Positions 7,986 to 15,936 of a stretch of DNA of 64,000 nt are shown piece after piece (position 1 is the first letter of the stretch; each line of letters opens with the position of its first letter). A program made the translations under genes and the position numbers. Source of the stretch: an uncultured Alphaproteobacteria bacterium (GTDB lineage: Bacteria > Pseudomonadota > Alphaproteobacteria > Caulobacterales > Caulobacteraceae); assembly GCA_903860975.1 (NCBI GenBank), contig CAIOSI010000041.1, positions 1 through 64,000 of the forward strand, written 5' to 3'. The notes below the pieces were generated by a model. It was not told the origin of the DNA, ran no database searches, and worked only from the letters and a program-made list of their open reading frames with translations.

Positions 7986-8909
7986 GTGGAACATGCCGCT
8001 GACATCGCCAGAGCCGCAGACGCGCTGAAGGACGGCGGGTTGGTCATACTGCCGACCGAGACGGTCTATGGCTTGGCGGCGGACGCGGCGAACCCGCGTG
8101 CTGTGGCGGCGGTCTACGAAGCCAAGGGCCGGCCGGCTTTCAACCCGCTGATCGCCCATGTCGCAGACGTCGCCGCAGCGCGCCGCATCGCCAAGTTCGA
8201 TCTGCGCGCCGATGAGCTGACCGCTGCGTTCTGGCCAGGCCCGCTGACACTTGTCCTGCCCATCGCAGATGAGACAGCCGTGTGTGATCTGGCCCGCGCC
8301 GGCCTCGATACCGTGGCGATCCGTGCACCGGCTCATCCGATCGCCCACGCATTGCTCGAGGCTTTGGGGGGGCCGCTGGTTGCGCCGTCCGCCAATCGTT
8401 CCGGCCGGCCCAGCCCTACAACCTTCGCCGACGCTTGGGAGGAAACCGGCGCGGCGGCCACCTTTGGGCTTGATGGCGGAGCCTGCGCCATCGGCCTGGA
8501 ATCCACCGTCATCGCGCTATTAGATAAGCCGCGCTTACTGCGGCCAGGCGCAGTCACCCGAGCTGAACTCGAGGCGCTGATCGGACCACTCTTTGACGCT
8601 GAGGCCGACGCCAAACGCTCTCCGGGCCGGCTCGCGCGCCACTATGCGCCGAACCTGCCGGTGCGGTTAGATGCAGACGAGCCACGTGCCGACGAGGTCT
8701 GGCTGGGCTTTGGACGATGCGGCGGCGCGGCGTTCAATTTAAGCCCGGATGGCGATCTCGTAGAAGCCGCCGCGAACCTCTTTGCCTACCTGCGCGCGGC
8801 CGACCGCAGCGAGGGGGCTACGGGTATCGCCGTCGCACCGATCCCAGACACGGGTCTTGGTGAGGCGATCAATGATCGCTTAAGGCGTGCGGCGGGGTTT
8901 GTAGGCTAG
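7986..8909 (+). CDS. sua5: L-threonylcarbamoyladenylate synthase, Sua5 type
   Basis: Makes threonylcarbamoyl-AMP from threonine, bicarbonate and ATP, the first step of t6A37 modification of ANN-decoding tRNAs, in the cytoplasm. The 307-residue length indicates the two-domain Sua5 form rather than short TsaC. The N-terminal YrdC domain shows VILPTETVYGLAADA (about 19-33), KGRPAFNPLIAHV, FWPGPLTLVLP and VAPSANRSGRPSPT; the C-terminal Sua5 domain follows SPGRLARHYAPNLPVRL. The start is a GTG 35 bases after the methyltransferase stop; no in-frame ATG fits the domain. Downstream spacing to the FAD dehydrogenase is about 23 bp, so they may be cotranscribed. Confidence 0.93.
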   Translation: MEHAADIARAADALKDGGLVILPTETVYGLAADAANPRAVAAVYEAKGRPAFNPLIAHVADVAAARRIAKFDLRADELTAAFWPGPLTLVLPIADETAVCDLARAGLDTVAIRAPAHPIAHALLEALGGPLVAPSANRSGRPSPTTFADAWEETGAAATFGLDGGACAIGLESTVIALLDKPRLLRPGAVTRAELEALIGPLFDAEADAKRSPGRLARHYAPNLPVRLDADEPRADEVWLGFGRCGGAAFNLSPDGDLVEAAANLFAYLRAADRSEGATGIAVAPIPDTGLGEAINDRLRRAAGFVG

Positions 8910-8932
8910 GCTGGCGGCGTTAGACTGCGTTT

Positions 8933-10342
8933 ATGACCGTGCCCGTTCCCGCTGATGTGCTTGCTCGTCTCAAGGCTGTTCTGGGCGAGGGCGGGTGGAG
9001 CCAGGACCCGCAACGGTTAGCGCCAAAATTGCTCGAATGGCGCGATCGCTGGACAGGCGAGACGCCGCTTCTGGCCTTACCGAAGACCACAGCCGACGTC
9101 GCAGCCATCGTCGGCATCTGCGCAGAGTCTGGAACGCCGATCACGACCCAGGGCGGCAATACAGGCCTCGTCGGGGGGCAGATCCCGATGGGCGAGGTGC
9201 TGCTGTCGACGGAACGCATGCGTTCGATCCGCCAAACCGACACCTTCGATGACGTCCTGGTAGCCGAGGCCGGCGTAACGCTTTCGGCGGTCCATCAGGC
9301 TGCAGCCGCCGTGAGCCGTCGTTTTCCATTGGGCCTTGCCTCGGAGGGCTCGGCGAGCGTGGGTGGCGTCGTCTCCACCAACGCCGGCGGCACCCAAGTG
9401 CTGCGCTACGGCATGACCCGCAATCTGGTGCTGGGTCTTGAGGCCGTATTGCCCAACGGTGAGGTCTGGAATGGACTCAAACGGCTACGCAAGGACAACA
9501 CCGGCTATGATTTGAAACAGCTGTTCATCGGTGCCGAGGGGACATTGGGTGTGGTGACCGCAGCAGCGCTCAAGCTCTATCCCGTCATGGTTTCGCGCGC
9601 GGTGGCGATGATTGGCTTGAACAGTCCCGACGCGGCCCTGAAGCTCCTGGTTCAGGCCAAGGACGAGACAGGTGGGGCCGTAGAGGCCTTCGAACTGATG
9701 GGCCGACTGGGCATTGATTTCGCGCTCAAGAATATCGCTGGCACGCGCGATCCGTTGGCGAAGGTTCATCCATGGTACGTCCTGGCGGAGTTCTCCTCGG
9801 GCGAGCCAGGGTCGGCCGAGGCTTCCATGGAACGGTTCCTGGCCTCGGGTCTGGAACAGGGCCTGATCTGCGACGCCGTCGTGGCCCAGACGGACGCGCA
9901 AAGCCGGGCGCTTTGGGCCATCCGCGAAAATCAGTCACCCGCACAGAAGCCTGAGGGGGCCACCTGGAAGCATGATGTCTCTGTGCCGGTGAGCCAGGTT
10001 GCGGCCTTCCTAGCGCAGGCTGACGCGGCCATGCGCGCTGTTGCTCCTGGATGCCGGATCGCCGCATTCGGCCATATGGGCGATGGCAACATCCACTATG
10101 ACGTCCTGCGTGGAGACCATGTCGCAGACGCCGAACACGCCGCCTGCCGCGACGCGGGCTCCCGCATCGTCCATGACATCGTCGCCGCGATGGGCGGCTC
10201 GATCAGCGCTGAACATGGCTTGGGTTCGATGAAAACCGAGGAAGCCCGCCGGTACAAATCGGCGGTCGAAATCGAGGCTTTGACCGCTATTCGGCGTGCG
10301 CTTGACCCTCAGCGGATCATGAACCCCAGAGTGCTCTTCTAG
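8933..10342 (+). CDS. FAD-binding 2-hydroxyacid dehydrogenase (GlcD / D2HGDH-like)
   Basis: A 469-residue flavoprotein of the FAD_binding_4 plus FAD-oxidase C-terminal type, acting on D-2-hydroxyacids such as D-2-hydroxyglutarate, D-lactate or glycolate. The FAD domain includes ITTQGGNTGLVGGQIPMGEV (about 71-90) and LASEGSASVGGVVSTNAGGT (about 134-153), followed by GAEGTLGVVTAAALKLYP. The C-terminal domain ends with FGHMGDGNIHYDV (about 382, metal/substrate histidines) and SAEHGLGSMKTEEARRY, the standard signature. It is a single-chain form, so more like D-2-hydroxyglutarate dehydrogenase than multi-subunit glycolate oxidase. Confidence 0.92.
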   Translation: MTVPVPADVLARLKAVLGEGGWSQDPQRLAPKLLEWRDRWTGETPLLALPKTTADVAAIVGICAESGTPITTQGGNTGLVGGQIPMGEVLLSTERMRSIRQTDTFDDVLVAEAGVTLSAVHQAAAAVSRRFPLGLASEGSASVGGVVSTNAGGTQVLRYGMTRNLVLGLEAVLPNGEVWNGLKRLRKDNTGYDLKQLFIGAEGTLGVVTAAALKLYPVMVSRAVAMIGLNSPDAALKLLVQAKDETGGAVEAFELMGRLGIDFALKNIAGTRDPLAKVHPWYVLAEFSSGEPGSAEASMERFLASGLEQGLICDAVVAQTDAQSRALWAIRENQSPAQKPEGATWKHDVSVPVSQVAAFLAQADAAMRAVAPGCRIAAFGHMGDGNIHYDVLRGDHVADAEHAACRDAGSRIVHDIVAAMGGSISAEHGLGSMKTEEARRYKSAVEIEALTAIRRALDPQRIMNPRVLF

Positions 10343-10394
10343 GCACCATTTTAGAGGGCTTGGCGTAGCCTTCGCCGGAGCCTAAGACGCCGGA

Positions 10395-11201
10395 ATGCTT
10401 ATCGTCCTTTCCCCGGCCAAGGCACTCAATTTCACGGCCGCGCCGGCGTCTGTTCCTCTGACTGCCCCGCAGCTTGCCGATCAGACCGCAGAGTTGGCCC
10501 AGGTCGCCAAAAAGCTCCGTACAATCGACTTGAAGCGGATGATGGACCTCTCCGACACCCTTGCAGAACTCAATCGAGAGCGGTTCCAAGCCTTCCAGCC
10601 GGATAGCGAGGACGGCTTGCAGGCGGCCTTCGCCTTCAACGGCGACGTCTATACGGGCCTGAAGGCTCGCGAGCTGGATAAGAAAGCTCTGGCCTGGGCG
10701 CAAGATCACCTGCGGATCCTTTCAGGTCTTTACGGTGTGCTGCGGCCCCTCGACGCCATCCAGCCCTACCGGCTTGAGATGGGCGTCAGGATCAAGACCA
10801 AGCGGGGGCTGAGCCTCTACGATTTCTGGGGCTCCAGAGTTGCGCAGGTGCTGGATGCTGCAATGGCGGACCACAAGGAGCGCACCGTCATCAACTGCGC
10901 GAGCCAGGAGTACTTCGGCGCAGTCGACCGCGCCGCGTTGAAGGGGTCGGTGGTGAGTTGCCGGTTCCTGGAGGAAAAGGATGGTGAGGCGCGGATCATG
11001 TCATTCTTCGCGAAGCGTGCGCGCGGCGCCATGGCCCGCTTCGTCATCGACAATCGTGTCGAGCATGCGTCCGACCTTCGGGCCTTCGACCGCGAGGGCT
11101 ACCGGTTTCAAGGCCACCTCTCGAGCGATGAGGAATTCACGTTCTCCCGGCCGCAGCCGCCACCGGTGGCGCAGGTCCGGACGAAGAAAGCCGTGGCTTG
11201 A
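10395..11201 (+). CDS. yaaA: Peroxide stress protein YaaA
   Basis: A 268-residue member of the YaaA/DUF328 family. Family hallmarks are MLIVLSPAKALNF at the very start, FQPDSEDGLQAAFAFNGDVY with the G-D-V-Y-x-G-L motif (about 74-96), LRILSGLYGVLRPLDAIQPY (about 110-130), YDFWG and INCASQEYFGAVD. E. coli YaaA binds DNA and lowers intracellular free iron during hydrogen peroxide stress; the same role is inferred here. It stands about 50 bp after the FAD dehydrogenase, with no obvious terminator between. The extreme C-terminus (PQPPPVAQVRTKKAVA) is a short basic tail beyond the family core. Confidence 0.95.
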   Translation: MLIVLSPAKALNFTAAPASVPLTAPQLADQTAELAQVAKKLRTIDLKRMMDLSDTLAELNRERFQAFQPDSEDGLQAAFAFNGDVYTGLKARELDKKALAWAQDHLRILSGLYGVLRPLDAIQPYRLEMGVRIKTKRGLSLYDFWGSRVAQVLDAAMADHKERTVINCASQEYFGAVDRAALKGSVVSCRFLEEKDGEARIMSFFAKRARGAMARFVIDNRVEHASDLRAFDREGYRFQGHLSSDEEFTFSRPQPPPVAQVRTKKAVA

Positions 11202-11272
11202 CGAGGGCGTTCGATCCGGGCCTTTGACCGCCCAACGCATGTTTGAATCTGCGAACAGGGGAGGCGACGCTC

Positions 11273-12055
11273 ATGGCCTATAAGCCATTTGATCTGACCG
11301 GGAAGGTTGCACTGGTCACCGGCGGCAACGGTGGTATCGGGCTTGGCATGGCAGACGCCATGGCCCAGGCAGGCGCGGACATCGTCATTTGGGGCACCAA
11401 CGCAGAAAAGAACGCCATCGCCGAAGCCAAGCTTAAGGTCCACGGCGTCAAGGTTCTGGCCCAGAAGATCGATGTGGCCGATGAGCATGCTGTGAGCGCC
11501 GGCTTTGTCGAGGCCGTAGGCAAGATGGGCCGCGTCGACACCGTGGTCGCCAATGCCGGCATTGGCGGCGGCGCCAAGTCCTTCGCCGAGTTCGATACCG
11601 CGACCTATCGCCGGGTGCTGTCGGTCAATCTGGATGGGGTCTTTTTCACCTTCCGAGAGGCCTGCAAGCATATGGTCGCCCGCGCGGCGGAAGGCGATAC
11701 CGGGGGATCGCTTGTCGCCATCTCGTCATTGAGCGCTCTGGACGGGGCCGCCCGCAACGAGGCCTACGCCTCGACCAAGGGCGCAGTGATCTCGATGATC
11801 CGTGCCATTGCTGTGGAGCATGCCCGTTACGGCGTTCGCGCCAACGCCATCCTGCCCGGCTGGATCGCCACCGACATGACCGCTGGCGCTCAGGGCAACG
11901 ATAAGTTCAACGACGCGGTGATCAAGCGTGTGCCAGTCCGTCGCTGGGGCGAGCCCGAGGACTTCGGTGGCATGGCCGTCTACCTGGCTTCGGATGCGTC
12001 CAAGTTCCACACAGGCGACAGCTTCCTGATCGACGGCGGCTATGCGATCTTTTGA
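11273..12055 (+). CDS. SDR family NAD(P)-dependent oxidoreductase
   Basis: A 260-residue classical short-chain dehydrogenase. Visible are VALVTGGNGGIGLGMADAMA (cofactor Rossmann motif TGxxxGIG, about 15-34), VVANAGIGGG (NAG motif), SLVAISSLSAL with the catalytic Ser and YASTKGAV with Tyr-x-x-x-Lys, then NAILPGWIATDMT. The ATG chosen has an AGGGGAGG site eight bases upstream; a longer reading with ten extra codons lacks one. Family members reduce or oxidise sugars, hydroxyacids or steroids; related sequences are often called gluconate 5-dehydrogenase or 3-oxoacyl-ACP reductase-like. Specific substrate unknown. Confidence 0.92.
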   Translation: MAYKPFDLTGKVALVTGGNGGIGLGMADAMAQAGADIVIWGTNAEKNAIAEAKLKVHGVKVLAQKIDVADEHAVSAGFVEAVGKMGRVDTVVANAGIGGGAKSFAEFDTATYRRVLSVNLDGVFFTFREACKHMVARAAEGDTGGSLVAISSLSALDGAARNEAYASTKGAVISMIRAIAVEHARYGVRANAILPGWIATDMTAGAQGNDKFNDAVIKRVPVRRWGEPEDFGGMAVYLASDASKFHTGDSFLIDGGYAIF

Positions 12056-12233
12056 TGCAGACGGCCGTTAAGCCGTCGTCGTTTCGCTGAGCGCTGGTCT
12101 GTCCAAGTTGGACGCCGAAGAAGATGCCGCAGAAGCTGTTCCTTGCGTGGTGGGGTTTTAGCTCGCCCAACGCGGTTGCGGACACGCCTGACGACGACAC
12201 CTCCAACGGCACCCAGTTCCCGTCGGCGCTGGC
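12056..12233. other. Intergenic region with a doubtful 37-codon ORF
   Basis: On the plus strand an ATG at 12124 opens a 37-codon frame (MPQKLFLAWWGFSSPNAVAD and then an Asp/Thr-rich end, stop at 12237) with only a weak GAAGA in front. It reads protein-like but I do not recognise it; it may be a gene remnant. Nothing else supported here. Confidence 0.25.
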
Positions 12234-12806
12234 TTAGGGGGCCGATGCCAGGTAACCGGTCGGGTCTTTCAGAAACACCCGAAACTCCCCAATGCAGCCC
12301 GTCCAGGCTGCGATTTGGGTGCGAAAATGCTCGAAGGGATCGTCAGCGAACAGTAGGGTCGAGAAAACCACATGGGATTTGCTCGCCTTGTCTTGATAGG
12401 TGCGGCAGAGGGCCGAGGTCTGGTTGAAGGCGTTCAGCTGGACGAAACTTGGGCCCGCCTTGTCGTCCGCATAGTCGAATTGCACCGCTCTGCAGGCCCG
12501 GCCCTGTGCGTCGCAAGACGCAAAAAGCGCCGTGAAGTTGGCCGCGGCAGAGGTGACATTCACCAGCACCGTATCGCCGTCCTTGCTGATCAAGCTGGCC
12601 TTCGCGCCGCCGAAATTCAGCAGCGCAATCACGCTCAGTGGATTGCGCGCGTCGAAGTCGGCAATGGGGGCCTGGGCCGCTGCGGGCTTCGCGGCCGCCT
12701 CTGGTCTGGCCGCGGCCGTCACGGGCACCTTTGGTGTGGGGCGCTTGTGCGCAGACGCCGTCGTCAAAATGGCAGCAGCAATCAGGGCGAAGGTCTTCCA
12801 GGACAT
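12234..12806 (-). CDS. Exported protein, probable YbjN-like domain
   Basis: A 190-residue protein with a signal peptide (MSWKTFALIAAAILTTASA), an Ala/Pro-rich linker to about residue 48, and one C-terminal domain of about 130 residues. The domain begins NPLSVIALLNFGGAKASLIS and contains FASCDAQGRACRAVQFDY, NAFNQTSALCRTYQD and DPFEHFRTQIAAWTGCIGEF. This pattern resembles the YbjN/sensory-transduction-regulator fold, although similarity by eye is modest. Four Cys residues in the mature domain could pair in the periplasm. It diverges from the SPFH-NfeD pair. Function unknown. Confidence 0.7.
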   Translation of the reverse strand: MSWKTFALIAAAILTTASAHKRPTPKVPVTAAARPEAAAKPAAAQAPIADFDARNPLSVIALLNFGGAKASLISKDGDTVLVNVTSAAANFTALFASCDAQGRACRAVQFDYADDKAGPSFVQLNAFNQTSALCRTYQDKASKSHVVFSTLLFADDPFEHFRTQIAAWTGCIGEFRVFLKDPTGYLASAP

Positions 12807-12914
12807 GGTCGAGGGCTATCAGACCTCGCTTTTGGGTGCGAGCTCGGCCTTCGGGTTTCCGTGGCGTGGAGTTGCAACCGTAGCTAAGCTCAACCGAAAG
12901 TTTGGGAGGATTTC

Positions 12915-13895
12915 GTGATCTCCGTTATCGTCGCCACCGTTTTTCTGATCCTGGCCATCGTCGTTGTGCTGGGCGCAATCAAGATCGTGCCGCAGGGACA
13001 GGAGGTCACTGTCGAGCGGTTCGGCCGCTACACGCGCACATTGAAACCCGGGATCAGTTTCCTGATGCCCTTCGTCGAGGGCGTGGGCCGCAGGATCAAT
13101 ATGATGGAGCAGGTGCTCGACGTGCCGCGCCAGGACGTCATCACCAAAGATAATGTCTCTGTTCAGGTCGACGCGATCGTCTTCATCCAGGTGATGGACG
13201 CTGCTGCTGCCGCCTATCGGGTGACCAATTTGGATTTCGCCATCACCCAACTGACCATGACCAACCTGCGCACGGTGGTCGGCAACATGGAGCTGGATGA
13301 GGTGCTGTCGCAGCGCGATCAGATCAACACCCGGTTGCTGGACGTCATCGACCAGGCGACCAGCCCCTGGGGTGTGAAGGTCGCGCGGATCGAGATCAAG
13401 GATCTGCAGCCGCCGCCAGACATCACAAATGCCATGGCTCGCCAGATGAAGGCCGAACGCGAACGCCGCGCGGTGATCACCGAGGCTGACGGCGAAAAAC
13501 AGGCCGCAATCACTGTGGCGGAAGGCCAGAAACAGTCGGCGATCCTACAGGCCGAGGGCCGGCGTGAGGCGGCGTTCCGCGACGCTGAGGCCCGCGAACG
13601 CTCGGCTGGTGCAGAAGCCAAGGCCACCGAGCTGGTGTCCAACGCCATCTCAGCCGGCGACGTCAATGCCATCAACTATTTTATCGCCCAGAAGTACGTG
13701 GAGGCCTTTGGCAAACTGGCTGAGAGCCCGCAGCAGAAGACGGTGATTGTTCCGGCCGACATGGGCTCACTGGTTGGCTCGATCGCCGGCATAGGCGAAC
13801 TGGTGAAGTCCGCCATGACCGACCAACAAGGGCCCGTCCCCAGACCTCCCCGCGGCGGATTGGCCGTTCCGGCGACGCCGCCAAAGGCAAGTTGA
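12915..13895 (+). CDS. qmcA: SPFH/Band 7 membrane protein (stomatin/QmcA type)
   Basis: A 326-residue membrane-anchored protein: one N-terminal transmembrane helix ([19 protein letters not shown]), then the SPFH domain starting [20 protein letters not shown] and continuing through [20 protein letters not shown] and [19 protein letters not shown] to about residue 170. An Ala/Glu-rich coiled-coil follows (about 175-245, EREREAxxxEAEGxKQA repeats) and a Pro-rich tail. The start is GTG with GGGAGGA in front. Such proteins oligomerise into microdomain-like cages and are typically paired with NfeD, which follows three bases after the stop. Likely role: membrane organisation or protease FtsH modulation. 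Confidence 0.94.
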   Translation: MISVIVATVFLILAIVVVLGAIKIVPQGQEVTVERFGRYTRTLKPGISFLMPFVEGVGRRINMMEQVLDVPRQDVITKDNVSVQVDAIVFIQVMDAAAAAYRVTNLDFAITQLTMTNLRTVVGNMELDEVLSQRDQINTRLLDVIDQATSPWGVKVARIEIKDLQPPPDITNAMARQMKAERERRAVITEADGEKQAAITVAEGQKQSAILQAEGRREAAFRDAEARERSAGAEAKATELVSNAISAGDVNAINYFIAQKYVEAFGKLAESPQQKTVIVPADMGSLVGSIAGIGELVKSAMTDQQGPVPRPPRGGLAVPATPPKAS

Positions 13896-13898
13896 GCC

Positions 13899-14363
13899 AT
13901 GCCCGACCTGCATCTGCTTTATCTGGCGCATCCTTTATGGGCCTGGATCGCGTTCGCCGCCGCATTGCTCGCTGTTGAAGTGGCGACGGGCTCGGGCTGG
14001 ATGCTGTGGCCAGCGGCCGCGGCCGGGATTGTCGCGCTTTTGCAAAGCCTAACGGGTCTGGATCTTTCCCACGCCACACTGGTCTTCGCGCTCTTGACCA
14101 TTTCGCTGGCCCTGTTCGCCCGCCGCTATCTGCCGAAGGCGCTGTTTCATAATTCGCAAGGCGGCGACATTAACGACAATATCGGCCGCCTGGTCGGTCA
14201 CAAGGGTCGTGTTGTCGGTGCCTTTGAGGCCGCAAATGGGCGGGTGTTCATCGATGGCAAGGAGTGGGCCGCCGAGCTTGACGAGGGCGAAGGCCTTGCC
14301 GTGGGCTCTACCGTCGAGGTAACGGGCGTCAGCGGTGCCCATCTGAGGGTGCGCAGCGCCTGA
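13899..14363 (+). CDS. nfeD: NfeD family membrane protein
   Basis: A 154-residue partner of the SPFH protein. The first ~75 residues hold two or three hydrophobic helices (HPLWAWIAFAAALLAVEVAT, MLWPAAAAGIVALLQSL, LVFALLTISLALFARRYL), and the C-terminal ~65 residues form the cytosolic OB-fold NfeD domain (LVGHKGRVVGAFEAANGRVF, KEWAAELDEGEGLAVGSTVE). This is the short NfeD form without the ClpP-like protease domain. It begins three bases after the SPFH stop, so the pair is one operon, as known for most SPFH-NfeD pairs. Confidence 0.93.
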   Translation: MPDLHLLYLAHPLWAWIAFAAALLAVEVATGSGWMLWPAAAAGIVALLQSLTGLDLSHATLVFALLTISLALFARRYLPKALFHNSQGGDINDNIGRLVGHKGRVVGAFEAANGRVFIDGKEWAAELDEGEGLAVGSTVEVTGVSGAHLRVRSA

Positions 14364-14536
14364 TATTTAGGCCGCGGGAGTGCTGGCGAAAGTCTAACGC
14401 TGTTCGCCAAGCCCAACTCAGTGAGCCATACGTTCGCTGGCCTTTAGCGTCGTCTTGACCCCCACGAGGTTCATGGCGCTTATGTGCGCCGAGGGGGCGT
14501 ATGCCCTTTATGAAACGTCCAGGAGATACTGAAGTC

Positions 14537-15877
14537 ATGAGGCCAATGAGATTTGGGCTGCTCTGCGCCCTTATCGTCGCTGTGATGGCGCCCACCGCCG
14601 TTATGGCCCAAAGGTTGCCGACCAGCGGCGGCGGCAAGACGCCATTTCCGACGACCGTCAGCGCCGAGTCCAGAAAGCAAGGCATGGCCGACGCGCCTGG
14701 TATTGTTCAGAAGGCGGGCCTGAATTGCCAGGTGTCGGATGCGCGTTTGGCGGGCAAGATTCTTCCGGACAAGAAGACCGGCTCTTTGGGGGGCAGCGTC
14801 TATGAAATCGCCTGCGGCCCTGGTTCCATTGGCTTCCTGGTGCAGACGAGCCCAAGCGCTCAGCCGGCCATATACAGCTGCATTGGCTCTAACTTCCCTG
14901 CTGACATGAGCGTGCCGGCCAGTCCTTGCATCCTGCCGGGCAATCTCGACTTGAAGCCGGCGATCATCGGTCTGACCAAAAAATCCGACGCCCCGTGCGA
15001 GCCTGACCGGATCCGCTCGATAGGCCAGACCCCGTCCAGCACCCTGTTCGAAGCTGCCTGCCCAGGTGGCGGAGACTTTGTGGTCAGTGGAAGTGTTCCA
15101 TTGGACACCAGCAAGCCGGCGACCATCCTGAATTGCCTGTCGACGGAAACGTCTGCGGCCAAGTGCCTCCTGACTGACGCTGCGACGCGCCTGGCGGCAG
15201 AAGATCACCTTGCCCAGCTGGCCGACAGCGGCTGCACGGTCAAGGATCGCCGCTATATCGGACTGCTCAAGGATGGCACCGAAGCCTATGAATTCGCCTG
15301 CGCGACCGGCAAGGGCTTCATCGTCCGTGTGACCACCAAGGGCACGATCGCCGAGACCCTGGATTGCGCCAAAATCTCAGGCGGCGGCTGCACATTGATT
15401 GACACCCGCACAGCGACCGCTGAGCAGGCCGGTCTCTACACAAAGCTCGCCAAGACCGCGGGCTCGGCGTGTCAAGTCAGCCGCTATGCCATCTTCCCTG
15501 CCAAGGGTGACAAGGAAGTGGTCGAGCTGGTTTGCGCCGACGGCATCGGCGCCATCGGTATGTTCCCGGCCACGGGTAAGGGTATCGTGCTCGACTGCGG
15601 CCACGCCCTCGTGGCGGGCTACAAGTGCTCTCTGGGCAAGGACGATTTCACCGGCCTGACCGCAGACTTGCGCAAGTTCGACAAGAAGGATTGCACAGTC
15701 TCTGCGGTTGGTTCGCCGCTGAAGGCACCTGATGGTTCGATCCGGCTGGAAGTTGCCTGCTCCGACGGCCTGCCGGGCTACATGATACAGTTCGCCGACC
15801 CGCAAACGCCTAAGGAAGCTGTGGGCTGCGCTCTGGCTGGCAACTGCGTCCTGCCGACCAACAAAAAGAAGAGCTAG
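14537..15877 (+). CDS. Secreted cysteine-containing tandem-repeat protein, function unknown
   Basis: A 446-residue protein starting with a signal peptide (MRFGLLCALIVAVMAPTAVM, cleavage near AQ). I do not recognise a named family. The mature part is made of about five repeats of roughly 70-90 residues. Each has an opening Cys (CQVSDARLAGKI, CEPDRIRSIGQ, CTVKDRRYIGLL, CQVSRYAIFPAK, CTVSAVGSPLK), an acidic aromatic strand with a second Cys (YEIACG, FEAACPG, YEFACATG, VELVCADG, LEVACSDG), a hydrophobic strand (GFLVQ, DFVVS, GFIVRV, IGMFP, GYMIQF), and a closing pair of Cys (YSCIG..., LNCLS...KC, LDCAKISGGGC, LDCGHALVAGYKC, VGCALAGNC). This implies a disulfide-braced bead-on-string periplasmic or surface protein. 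A strong terminator follows. Confidence 0.8.
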   Translation: MRPMRFGLLCALIVAVMAPTAVMAQRLPTSGGGKTPFPTTVSAESRKQGMADAPGIVQKAGLNCQVSDARLAGKILPDKKTGSLGGSVYEIACGPGSIGFLVQTSPSAQPAIYSCIGSNFPADMSVPASPCILPGNLDLKPAIIGLTKKSDAPCEPDRIRSIGQTPSSTLFEAACPGGGDFVVSGSVPLDTSKPATILNCLSTETSAAKCLLTDAATRLAAEDHLAQLADSGCTVKDRRYIGLLKDGTEAYEFACATGKGFIVRVTTKGTIAETLDCAKISGGGCTLIDTRTATAEQAGLYTKLAKTAGSACQVSRYAIFPAKGDKEVVELVCADGIGAIGMFPATGKGIVLDCGHALVAGYKCSLGKDDFTGLTADLRKFDKKDCTVSAVGSPLKAPDGSIRLEVACSDGLPGYMIQFADPQTPKEAVGCALAGNCVLPTNKKKS

Positions 15878-15904
15878 CGCCTTCTCAACGGCTGAAGTCG
15901 GAAA

Positions 15905-15932
15905 GGCCCGCGGGTTCGCTCGCGGGTCTTTT
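15905..15932 (+). terminator. Intrinsic terminator after the cysteine-repeat gene
   Basis: A GC-rich stem (CCCGCG with CGCGGG, extended by two pairs) with an eight-base loop, followed by TCTTTT. The opposite strand also has a short T run, so it may serve the convergent TPP-enzyme gene as well. Confidence 0.8.
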
Positions 15933-15936
15933 CGTG

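Noticed and set aside
12124-12237. 37-codon plus-strand ORF with protein-like sequence
   Set aside because: Only a weak ribosome-binding site, no family recognised and too short to defend; mentioned in the intergenic entry.
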